From the NCBI GenBank assembly GCA_023393165.1, contig JAEWMJ010000049.1, forward strand, positions 94,577 through 158,576: a stretch of DNA of 64,000 nucleotides, written 5' to 3'. Below the pieces are notes generated by a model that made no database searches, was not told where the DNA came from, and worked only from the letters and a program-made list of their open reading frames with translations. Shown in pieces: positions 53,110-60,055 of the stretch (within the stretch, counting starts at the first letter, position 1; each line of letters starts with the position of its first letter). The position numbers and the translations under genes were made by a program. Source of the stretch: Bacillota bacterium (GTDB taxonomy: Bacteria > Bacillota > Clostridia > Christensenellales > Christensenellaceae).

Positions 53110-53855
53110 CCATCTGTCTTTTGCTAATTGCCCATATAATTGGGGACTTTTTTTTACAAACGGATAGAATGGCAGAAAAAAAGAAGCATTTAATACGTTA
53201 TCTTTTTATCCATGGTGCTGTCTATACGATTCCTTTCTTAGTTCTTTTCCTAATAGAGAATGTTTTACCGATTGTAATTTGGGGAGTAATCGGAATATTT
53301 ATAACACATGTGGTACTTGATTTTTTGAAAACAAGAGTTTTTGAAAAGAATGAAAAGTCCCTATGGAAGCCTTTTTTGATTTTTGTTACAGATCAATTTA
53401 TGCATATCGCTGTTTTGATAGTCTTCTTCTTTATTTTCGGAATGTATTTAAACATAGATATTTTAAATTGGTCTAAATCTCTTGGAAATGTAACATCTTT
53501 ACAAACGGCAATATTTATATTAGGGATATTATTCTTAACAAAACCAAGTGCAATTATCAACAGAATGGTTCTTAATGTCTTTGATTTTAAAAAAGAAAGT
53601 ACTGGTCTGGAACAGAATGATATTAAAATATTACGTGCAGGATATGTTATTGGAGTTTTAGAACGTCTTGTTTTATATGTATTATTTATATGGAATCAAT
53701 TCGCAGTAATGGGATTCGTACTCGCAGCAAAAAGTATTGCACGATATAAACAAATGGATCAAGAAGGCTTTGCAGAGAGATATTTGATTGGTACGCTATT
53801 AAGTACTCTCGAGGCCATCATTGTTGCATTTGTTCTTATGAATATAAAGAGTTAA
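53106..53855 (+). CDS. DUF3307-like polytopic membrane protein
   Basis: A 249-residue protein from a TTG that overlaps the previous stop. It has about six hydrophobic segments. Polar residues sit in or beside them in a pattern suggestive of an active site: AHIIGDFFLQ (H10, D14, Q18), H36, THVVLDF (H68, D72), TDQFMH (D96, Q97, H100) and a C-terminal AKSIARY (about 208-214) with AERY. I match this to the DUF3307 family from memory of the H-x3-D-x3-Q start. An intramembrane metal enzyme or an effector of the SatD-like partner is conceivable; nothing is proven. AT-rich like its partner. Confidence 0.62.
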   Translation: MTICLLLIAHIIGDFFLQTDRMAEKKKHLIRYLFIHGAVYTIPFLVLFLIENVLPIVIWGVIGIFITHVVLDFLKTRVFEKNEKSLWKPFLIFVTDQFMHIAVLIVFFFIFGMYLNIDILNWSKSLGNVTSLQTAIFILGILFLTKPSAIINRMVLNVFDFKKESTGLEQNDIKILRAGYVIGVLERLVLYVLFIWNQFAVMGFVLAAKSIARYKQMDQEGFAERYLIGTLLSTLEAIIVAFVLMNIKS

Positions 53856-54082
53856 TTTAAAAAGAATCTGTAATAAAAAACTGGGAATGTCACTAAGTAT
53901 ATGATCTTGCGAAAAAGGTATTAGCCATCATTCAAATTTTCAATAATGTACCCCCTTGAAGCAAAATTCACCCCTTGAGCCAATCAAAAAGGAATAATCA
54001 AATTGTATCAATCTCGTTCATTTCAGATAAATAAAACAATATCTTTGATACATATAGCAATGATCAGATAGGAGGAAGCAGC

Positions 54083-54862
54083 TTGGATAAGCTAATATAT
54101 CAAGAAAATAACCAGGTGATGGCTTCTTTTCAATCTGTCTTTGGCAATGAGGAAATGCTTTTTCAAGTGGCTGAATTGTTTCCTATACCGATCCAGATAT
54201 TTACGCCGGATGGCAATACCGTTTTCGCGAGCCGTGCGGTGCTGGAGATGTGGAACATCTCAGACCAATCGCAGATCGTAGGAAAATACAATTTGCTCAA
54301 AGACCCTGTTGTCAATGAGCAGCTGGGTCTGCGTGACTATGTCCGCCGGGTTTTTGCGGGAGAAATAGTGCTGGTGCCAGATGTGAAGGTGCCGCTGGAG
54401 GATTTCTCAAACTGGTATAAGGCAAGAAGACTGGATTATCATGTCGAATCCATATATACGGATATTCTTAATTTCCCTATTTTTGATGAAAATAAGAATA
54501 TTACTCATATTGTCAGCGTGTTTATCACATCCAGGATGTATCTTGGAAAATCAGATATCACAAGAGCAAAGGAATATATTGAGAGCCATTGGTTGGACGA
54601 ATTTGATATGGATAAAATCGCGGATGCTGTCAAAATGAGCCGATACCATTTTGCACGCATTTTTAAAAAGCACACAAGTATAACGCCTTACAGCTACTAT
54701 CAGGATATCAAAATAAGGAAACTAAAGGATGCGCTGCGCGATAAGAACCTCTCCATTACACAGGCTTTCGCTTCTTGCGGCGTGGAATATAGCGGCAGCT
54801 ATGCAAAACTATTTAAGGAAAAAGTCGGAATGACTCCATCCCAATACCGGAAAACACTTTAA
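54083..54862 (+). CDS. PAS-domain AraC-family transcriptional regulator
   Basis: A 259-residue regulator. An N-terminal PAS-like sensor (about 25-150: LFPIPIQIFTPDGNTVFASRA) is followed by an AraC DNA-binding domain (about 158-259) with MDKIADAVKMSRYHFARIFKKHT and ITQAFASCGVEYSGSYAKLFKEKVGMTPSQYR. The start is TTG 54083, 7 nt after ggagg. The ligand is unknown. A terminator follows, then a second PAS-type gene, so the two may belong to one sensory unit. The 227-nt upstream gap (53856-54082) shows no gene. Confidence 0.88.
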   Translation: MDKLIYQENNQVMASFQSVFGNEEMLFQVAELFPIPIQIFTPDGNTVFASRAVLEMWNISDQSQIVGKYNLLKDPVVNEQLGLRDYVRRVFAGEIVLVPDVKVPLEDFSNWYKARRLDYHVESIYTDILNFPIFDENKNITHIVSVFITSRMYLGKSDITRAKEYIESHWLDEFDMDKIADAVKMSRYHFARIFKKHTSITPYSYYQDIKIRKLKDALRDKNLSITQAFASCGVEYSGSYAKLFKEKVGMTPSQYRKTL

Positions 54863-54883
54863 TCGTAAAGGCGGCAGCCTATC

Positions 54884-54916
54884 GACTTCCCTGAGCCAGG
54901 CCAGGGAGTCTTTTTA
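54884..54916 (+). terminator. Terminator after the PAS-AraC gene
   Basis: GACT-CCCTG and CAGGG-AGTC pair with one bulged T (54884-54910), with tttttatta after it. Confidence 0.8.
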
Positions 54917-55022
54917 TTATCTAAGCAATATTTTTACTAAAATCAGCCTTCACACGCTGTTTCTTTACTGCAAGGTTTTATAATATGAAAGCATGAGACT
55001 ATTGCGGAAAGGTGGAGGCGTC

Positions 55023-55508
55023 TTGGACGGTATTGAGACAAAAGAACAGCTTCTCAATGAACTTATCCGGATGCAAAAGGATATTGAAGAAAGGGTGGAG
55101 GCGCAGGAACGCTATATCAGCCGATTTCAGCTTTTGGTGCAAAACGACGGCCTGTTTTCACAGGTGATAGACAACTTGCCTTATCCGGTAGCAATTTTTG
55201 AACAGAGCGGCGTTGTCAGGGTGGTAAACAGCATCCTGATGAAACAGGCAAAAATCGGAGTAAATGGACTTGCACAAGGAACAGTCAACCTGCTTGATCG
55301 CGTTACTGATGAAAACTATGCCGTTTTTGAAGCTGTGGAGGATATTTTTCTTGGCGATACGACGGTGGTTAAGGATTTGGTTTCTCCGCTCACTCTGTTC
55401 TGCAAAGATATGTCCGGTACGGAATCCGATCCTTACCAACTGGCGGTCTTTTTCCCCGTGCCGGGCAGCAACGGAATTCGATACGGCGCGGTCATGCTGC
55501 TGAAGTAG
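55023..55508 (+). CDS. PAS-domain protein without output domain
   Basis: A 161-residue protein from TTG 55023 (after ggtggagg); an in-frame ATG at 54993 would add ten residues including the Shine-Dalgarno. The N-terminal third is a charged helix (KEQLLNELIRMQKDIEERVE), probably a coiled coil. A PAS-like domain follows (about 45-150: VIDNLPYPVAIFEQSGVVRVVNS). No kinase, cyclase or DNA-binding module follows; it ends with YGAVMLLK. Its PAS resembles that of the upstream AraC regulator, so it may act by protein-protein contact with it. Function unknown. Confidence 0.65.
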   Translation: MDGIETKEQLLNELIRMQKDIEERVEAQERYISRFQLLVQNDGLFSQVIDNLPYPVAIFEQSGVVRVVNSILMKQAKIGVNGLAQGTVNLLDRVTDENYAVFEAVEDIFLGDTTVVKDLVSPLTLFCKDMSGTESDPYQLAVFFPVPGSNGIRYGAVMLLK

Positions 55509-55569
55509 ACCGTCGCGGCTTGCCACAAGCTTATAAGTGGATGATTAACAATTTGAAGGGAGATTTTTT

Positions 55570-56004
55570 ATGAAAAAGACAGTATGTTGGTTGGTGTCCT
55601 TGTTTCTGGTGTTTATACTGGCGTTGACAGGGTGCGGCGCTACCTTAACTGAAGCGGCCAATCTGGAACAATACGAAATGAGCGGAGACGTGATTCCCAG
55701 CATTACCTCGGTCGTGGGCGAGCGGGAAGTCACGGGCGTGGAGGCCGCAACGAGCAACGGAGTTGCGACCAGGCAATATACATATTCCAGCGCAACGGTC
55801 TATGACGACCTTCTGGCGTATGTCAACAAGCTCTTGGAAGATGGATGGCTGGTGACGCAGGCAATCGATCTGAACATCGTTCCCGGTTCGGGCGAGCTGG
55901 GTATGAAATCGGTGGACGACGGTCAAATACTGCTGGTCTCGTTATCTTACGAGGACTCCAAGTACGTCATTAAGCTCACCAAGGGCAAGGGTACGATTGA
56001 ATAG
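55570..56004 (+). CDS. Small lipoprotein, unknown
   Basis: A 144-residue protein with a signal peptide and lipobox LTGC (Cys22). The mature part is short and beta-rich with no recognised domain; YTYSSATVYDDLLAYVNKLL and DGWLVTQAIDL suggest an alpha/beta unit. It lies 61 nt after the PAS protein with gaaggga before the ATG, possibly in the same operon. Confidence 0.65.
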   Translation: MKKTVCWLVSLFLVFILALTGCGATLTEAANLEQYEMSGDVIPSITSVVGEREVTGVEAATSNGVATRQYTYSSATVYDDLLAYVNKLLEDGWLVTQAIDLNIVPGSGELGMKSVDDGQILLVSLSYEDSKYVIKLTKGKGTIE

Positions 56005-56138
56005 CCCCTTATCGCCCTGTACCCTTATTAAAATCAGAACCGCTATCGGCTGACAACGGCAGACGCAAGCCCTTGCCGTTAGGCCAGGCCAGGGATATGA
56101 CCCTGCTTAAGGAGCGGCGCGGCCTACCGGAGGCTGTC
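56005..56138. other. GC-rich segment with nested inverted repeats, possible structured RNA
   Basis: Within an AT-rich surround, this 134-nt stretch holds AACGGCA/TGCCGTT (56055-56061 with 56074-56080), CAGGG/CCCTG (56090-56094 with 56101-56105) and AGGCC/GGCCT (56081-56085 with 56121-56125) enclosing the second. It ends just before the start of a tiny hydrophobic ORF. It matches no riboswitch I recognise. Confidence 0.35.
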
Positions 56139-56210
56139 ATGAAAAAAACAGTTATATATATACTTATCGCTGTTTTTTTCTATACGGGTTTGCGGTTTTT
56201 TTTATTATGA
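56139..56210 (+). CDS. Possible 23-residue hydrophobic peptide
   Basis: ATG 56139 follows ggagg by 5 nt. The peptide begins MKKTVIYILIAVFF and ends FFLL, a single basic-hydrophobic segment. It may be a small membrane peptide (as in type I toxins) or the signal-peptide remnant of a decayed lipoprotein gene, since the lipoprotein at 55570 also begins MKKTV. The size makes chance plausible. After it, 56211-56299 has nothing visible besides the dinB leader. Confidence 0.3.
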   Translation: MKKTVIYILIAVFFYTGLRFFLL

Positions 56211-56299
56211 AAAAGGACTTAATAAATATAATATATCTGTTATTTGATTTGAAAAAAACAAACCAAAAAAGTACAATGTGATAAGAGGGATAAAGCTTT

Positions 56300-57487
56300 A
56301 TGAAAAGGGTTATTTTTCTTGTCGATATGAACGCTTTCTTTATATCATGCGAGATGACGCGCAAGCCTGAACTCAACGGATTGCCTGCGGCCGTTGCAGG
56401 CGATCCGAAACGACGTTCGGGTATTATTCTTGCTGCGAATTATGAGGCCAGGTCTTGCGGCGTTAAGACCACCATGGTGCTTCATGAAGCTTTAAATCTT
56501 TGCCCTGATTTGATACTGCTGCCTCCGGATCATCGCTTTTATGAACAGAAATCAAAAGAGGTGATGGCTTTGCTTGCGGGCTATACTCCTGTCGTGGAAC
56601 AAAACAGTATTGATGAAGCATGGCTTGATATGACGGGGTGCGAAGGACTCTTTGGGAAACCGGCGGAAGCGGCGAAAAAAATAATGGAAGACATAAAAGA
56701 AAGGCTTGGATTATGGTGTTCCATCGGAATCGCTGAAAATAAGTTTCTTTCAAAAATGGCTTCTGAAATGAAGAAACCGCTTGGTATTACCGAGCTTTGG
56801 CAGGATGACATTCCCCAAAAACTCTGGCCCCTTCCGGTTGACGCTATGTACGGAATAGGAAACAAAACTTCCAAAAAGCTTGGATTACTAGGGATAAGGA
56901 CGATAGGCGGACTTGCGGGAGGCGATATAAACCGCCTGATCAATATATTCGGGAAATTTGGAAATGAAATTTACTTACATGCAAATGGAATAGACGATTC
57001 TCCCGTCCGTGTACGTATGGCCGGCGATATCAAGTCTATCGGACGCGAAACGACGCTGCCCGACGATTTGACCGATATTGAGAAAGCAAAGAAAGTTTTA
57101 TTGGAACTTTCAGGCGATGTGGGCATGTCTGCAAGAATGCACGGAAAGAAAGGCCATACGGTTCATATTACTTTGAAATATGACGATTTTAAAGTGATAA
57201 CCAGGCAAACGTCTGTTCCGGCAACCAGCGTCACCAGGGAAATATTTCAGGCAGGCTGCAGGCTTTTGGAACAAAACTGGAACAAATCCCGGCCGGTAAG
57301 ATTGATCGGGATAAGCATTTCCGGCTTTGACGGCGGCGGTTGGTCCGGACAGCTTTCGTTTTTTGATCAAAAAGATGCGGGCGTTATGGACGATAAAGAT
57401 GAAAAAATCGATCGGGTGATGGATAAGATAAGAAACAAGTATGGTTCGGAAATCATAATGCCCGCAACATTGCTTAAAAAAGAATAA
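56300..57487 (+). CDS. dinB: DNA polymerase IV (Y-family, DinB)
   Basis: A 395-residue translesion polymerase. Catalytic carboxylates are in VDMNAFFISCE and SIDEAWLDMTG; LAANYEARSCGVKTTM, SIGIAENKFLSKMASEMKKP and the helix-hairpin-helix (MYGIGNKTSKKLGLLGI) are typical. It has a C-terminal little-finger domain and no obvious beta-clamp tail beyond QLSFFDQK (QLSFF resembles a clamp-binding motif). Shine-Dalgarno agaggg is modest; no LexA box was recognised. Confidence 0.93.
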   Translation: MKRVIFLVDMNAFFISCEMTRKPELNGLPAAVAGDPKRRSGIILAANYEARSCGVKTTMVLHEALNLCPDLILLPPDHRFYEQKSKEVMALLAGYTPVVEQNSIDEAWLDMTGCEGLFGKPAEAAKKIMEDIKERLGLWCSIGIAENKFLSKMASEMKKPLGITELWQDDIPQKLWPLPVDAMYGIGNKTSKKLGLLGIRTIGGLAGGDINRLINIFGKFGNEIYLHANGIDDSPVRVRMAGDIKSIGRETTLPDDLTDIEKAKKVLLELSGDVGMSARMHGKKGHTVHITLKYDDFKVITRQTSVPATSVTREIFQAGCRLLEQNWNKSRPVRLIGISISGFDGGGWSGQLSFFDQKDAGVMDDKDEKIDRVMDKIRNKYGSEIIMPATLLKKE

Positions 57488-57515
57488 TGCCGCGTATCGT
57501 AATCGCACCGCGCGC

Positions 57516-57562
57516 TTGACAAAGCGGACCGGGCGGACCTAAAATAAATAACGGTACCGGTT
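57516..57562 (+). promoter_or_regulatory. Promoter with operator-like palindrome upstream of the DUF4432 gene
   Basis: TTGACA (57516-57521), 18-nt spacer, TAAAAT (57540-57545). Just downstream, CGGTACCG (57552-57559) forms a perfect 8-bp palindrome inside AACGGTACCGGTT, at the expected transcription start. This is a plausible repressor site; it differs from the LacI operator of the sugar operon. Confidence 0.5.
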
Positions 57563-57625
57563 TACTTAATTTTTTATCTGATTTTCATTTTCTTTTAAAT
57601 ATCAATTGAAAAGAGGTTTGCGAAT

Positions 57626-58675
57626 ATGGAACTTTACGGGAAAAAGATCACCAAAAAGAGTGTCACGCAATATGCGGGCGATATCTCACAAATTGCGGAT
57701 GCAAGAGAGGCGATCCTTACATCCGGAAAAGCGGACGGCGTTAGGGTAATAGACGTAAAAACAGGCAGCGGACTTATCTTTACGGTTGTTCCTTCAAGAG
57801 GGCTTGATATCGCGTGGACGGAATATAAGGGCGTTCCTTTGGCGCATATCAGTAAAACCGGCATGGTGAATCCGGCGTTTTATGACAGGGAGGGTCTTCA
57901 ATTTTTAAGAAATTTTTACTGCGGCATGATGACAACCTGCGGCCTGACCTATGCCGGAGCTGCCTGCGTGGACGGAGAGGAAAGGCTTGGCCTTCACGGC
58001 AGGATCAGCAATACGCCGGCTGACGACGTTTCCGTACAAAAGGAATGGGAAGGCGACGACTATGTGATCCGCATCAGGGGAAAGGTACGGGAGAGCTGTG
58101 TTTTTCGCGAAAACCTTTTGTTATCACGTGAAATAACCGTCAAGATGGGAGGCAAAACCGTCTCGGTAAAGGATACGGTGGAAAACTGCGGTTTTGAAGA
58201 ACAGCCTCTGATGATCCTTTACCATGTCAATTTCGGGTATCCCATTGTCAGCGAGGATACGGTATTGATAACCCCCAAGGCAAATACAGTTGCAAGAGAT
58301 TTGGAAGCACAAAAAGGATTAGGCGATTTTATGGAGTTTCAGACGCCTACTCCGGGATACAGCGAACAGGTATTCTATCATGATTTGGAGCCATCCCGCG
58401 AAGGCCATATATACGGCGCGCTGTTTAATGAAAAGATCGGTTTGGGCGCATATGTAAAATCAAATAAAAACCAGTTGAAATATTTGATTGAGTGGAAAAT
58501 GATGGGCGCCGGGGATTATGTTGTCGGCCTTGAGCCTTCCAACTGCAAGCCGGAAGGTCGAGACAAAGCGCGGGAAAGAGGCGAACTGGAAGTTATAAAA
58601 CCAGGGGAAGCAAAGCGCTTTGAGCTGGAATTCGGCGTATTGGAAAGCAGAAACGAGGCGGAAAATATTATATAG
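57626..58675 (+). CDS. DUF4432 / aldose 1-epimerase-like protein
   Basis: A 349-residue galactose-mutarotase-fold protein resembling DUF4432. It contains VVPSRGLDIAWTEYKG, FYCGMMTTCGLT, GLHGRISNTPA, LYHVNFGYPI and VGLEPSNCKPEGR; histidine and glutamate in these segments are likely catalytic. Members are thought to act on hexoses or their derivatives. It is monocistronic with its own promoter and terminator. The tight aagagg Shine-Dalgarno supports ATG 57626. Confidence 0.8.
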   Translation: MELYGKKITKKSVTQYAGDISQIADAREAILTSGKADGVRVIDVKTGSGLIFTVVPSRGLDIAWTEYKGVPLAHISKTGMVNPAFYDREGLQFLRNFYCGMMTTCGLTYAGAACVDGEERLGLHGRISNTPADDVSVQKEWEGDDYVIRIRGKVRESCVFRENLLLSREITVKMGGKTVSVKDTVENCGFEEQPLMILYHVNFGYPIVSEDTVLITPKANTVARDLEAQKGLGDFMEFQTPTPGYSEQVFYHDLEPSREGHIYGALFNEKIGLGAYVKSNKNQLKYLIEWKMMGAGDYVVGLEPSNCKPEGRDKARERGELEVIKPGEAKRFELEFGVLESRNEAENII

Positions 58676-58691
58676 AATTTACACAATTTAC

Positions 58692-58733
58692 AAAAAGGGC
58701 TGGCGTAAAAACCAAGATGCGCAGCCCTTTTTT
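58692..58733 (+). terminator. Terminator of the DUF4432 gene
   Basis: AAAAAGGGCTG and CAGCCCTTTTTT pair across an 18-nt partly structured loop. The T-run is at 58728-58733, with an A-run on the opposite flank. Confidence 0.88.
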
Positions 58734-58739
58734 AGTTCA

Positions 58740-59241
58740 ATTTACCAATCTTAATTTTATCATCAGACTATTAAAAACTGTCGGGAAAGGGAAATCCAGC
58801 CTGGATGCGCAATGCGCGCTCCTATGATCGATGGTAAAATATGCCTATCCAAATTTTGATCATCAGATTATAGTTTTTTAAGTTTTATCGGAAGCCTTTA
58901 AAACTGCATAAAAAGGTGATTTTATGGGGTGTTCCCATTTTTTTAACAGTTTGTTCATAGATTGTTTACATAAAAAACCAGAAATTTTAAGTAAAACTCC
59001 AAATTCCAGATGATTATTAAAATGAATCTGATTCATTACAGTTTTCGAAACATTTTGGCTTTAAATAGAATTTTATAAAAAACCGCATGCTTTACAGAAC
59101 CATTGTTTGGAGGCTATAATCAAAAACGTTATATGGCCATATAAAAAAAGAAGACCGGCCGGAGTAAATCCGGCTGAGATATAAGAATAATAATTTTGAT
59201 AAAAATATATTATTTTTAGGTTATGAAAGGGGAAATTTAAA
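58740..59241. other. 500-nt gap, no gene seen
   Basis: AT-rich, with no convincing ORF on either strand. The only structure is GCCGGA/TCCGGC (about 59158-59174) beside an A-run at 59142-59149, which would look like a terminator on the minus strand, though no minus-strand gene leads into it. The region probably contains the promoter for the lipoprotein at 59242. Confidence 0.4.
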
Positions 59242-59562
59242 ATGAAAAAAAACATCGCAATTCTTTTGGTGGTTGTAATGGCAGTAGCATCTTTAATGTT
59301 GGCTTCCTGCAGCAGCACCCCCGCTGAATCCAGCACATCTCCCGCAGCTTCGGAAAGCGTAGCCGCTTCCACAGCTCCTGCTGCTTCGGAGAGCGTAGCT
59401 CCCACAGCTCCTGCTTCGGAAAGCGTAGCTCCCACAGCTCCTGCTTCGGAAAGCGTAGCTCCCGCTGAAAGCGCTGATCCGTCTGCTTCGGATGAAGCCA
59501 GCACATCTGCTCCGGCTTCCGAGTCGGCTGATCCGTCCGCTGATGAAAGTGCAAACGAATAA
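59242..59562 (+). CDS. Low-complexity Ala/Ser/Pro/Glu-rich lipoprotein
   Basis: A 106-residue protein: a signal peptide with lipobox LASC (Cys23), then a tail made almost only of A, S, P, E, T and D. The motif ASESVAPTAP recurs and the DNA shows a matching repeat of about 30 bp (59380-59463). There is no folded domain. It could be a surface spacer or a truncated solute-binding lipoprotein that kept only the linker. Shine-Dalgarno aagggg and a terminator bracket it, so it is likely expressed as is. Confidence 0.7.
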   Translation: MKKNIAILLVVVMAVASLMLASCSSTPAESSTSPAASESVAASTAPAASESVAPTAPASESVAPTAPASESVAPAESADPSASDEASTSAPASESADPSADESANE

Positions 59563-59610
59563 TTTGTAAGGTTACATAGATAAACCTGACAGAATGATTG
59601 CATCAAAAAA

Positions 59611-59643
59611 ATACCGGACCTTGCGTCCGGTATTTTATTTTCC
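59611..59643. terminator. Bidirectional terminator
   Basis: ATACCGGAC (59611-59619), 5-nt loop, GTCCGGTAT (59625-59633), with an A-run on the left and tttatttt on the right. It serves the lipoprotein on the plus strand and the small membrane protein on the minus strand. Confidence 0.88.
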
Positions 59644-59665
59644 TTAAATTAAAGCTTAAAAATAT

Positions 59666-59923
59666 TTAATAAAGATTTCTGGTAAAATTGAAGACAGGAT
59701 AGAAAGCGGAATCAATCACCTGGAATATTGCGGGCAGTTCTGAATCCAAATCATTATAACCGGCAGAAACTGTTGTTTCTTTTCCCAGCATCATCCTTTG
59801 GCCCTGGAAGTTTACATACGTATACCATGGCCCTCCATTCAAGTATTCATAACATCCGATCAAGGCACCGAAAGCAAAATATACGATCAGGATACCTATG
59901 ATCATCCTTAAAGGCTTTTTCAA
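59666..59923 (-). CDS. Small membrane protein, unknown
   Basis: An 85-residue protein (from TTG 59923, after aaggtg; an in-frame TTG at 59941 would add six residues). It has one N-terminal membrane helix (about 5-25: MIIGILIVYFAFGALIG) and a 60-residue extracytoplasmic part with no recognised domain. It lies 132 nt downstream of the glycosyltransferase gene, same strand. No family recognised. Confidence 0.5.
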   Translation of the reverse strand: MKKPLRMIIGILIVYFAFGALIGCYEYLNGGPWYTYVNFQGQRMMLGKETTVSAGYNDLDSELPAIFQVIDSAFYPVFNFTRNLY

Positions 59924-60055
59924 TACGACACCTTCTTTCAATATCTTAAAAGTATTCTGATGCGGGTGCTATGACTTAAGATTCAACACATTAATTTATA
60001 TAATTATATGTCCGCCTTTTTCAGTTATCATTAAAACGGCGAGGCCAGGGTTGAT

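Noticed and set aside
51454..53900. Integrative element bounded by att sites at the tRNA-Cys 3' end
   Set aside because: I searched by eye for a second copy of the tRNA-Cys 3' end and for an integrase gene and found neither. The AT-rich cassette may still be acquired, but an element boundary cannot be shown.
54890..56105. Shared GC-rich string (ccaggccaggga) at 54896 and 56085
   Set aside because: Only 12-13 nt are shared and the surroundings differ; too short to claim a repeat family.
59073..59606. 177-residue minus-strand ORF rich in Ala/Ser/Glu
   Set aside because: It is the antisense of the repetitive lipoprotein gene, without RBS or recognisable domain.
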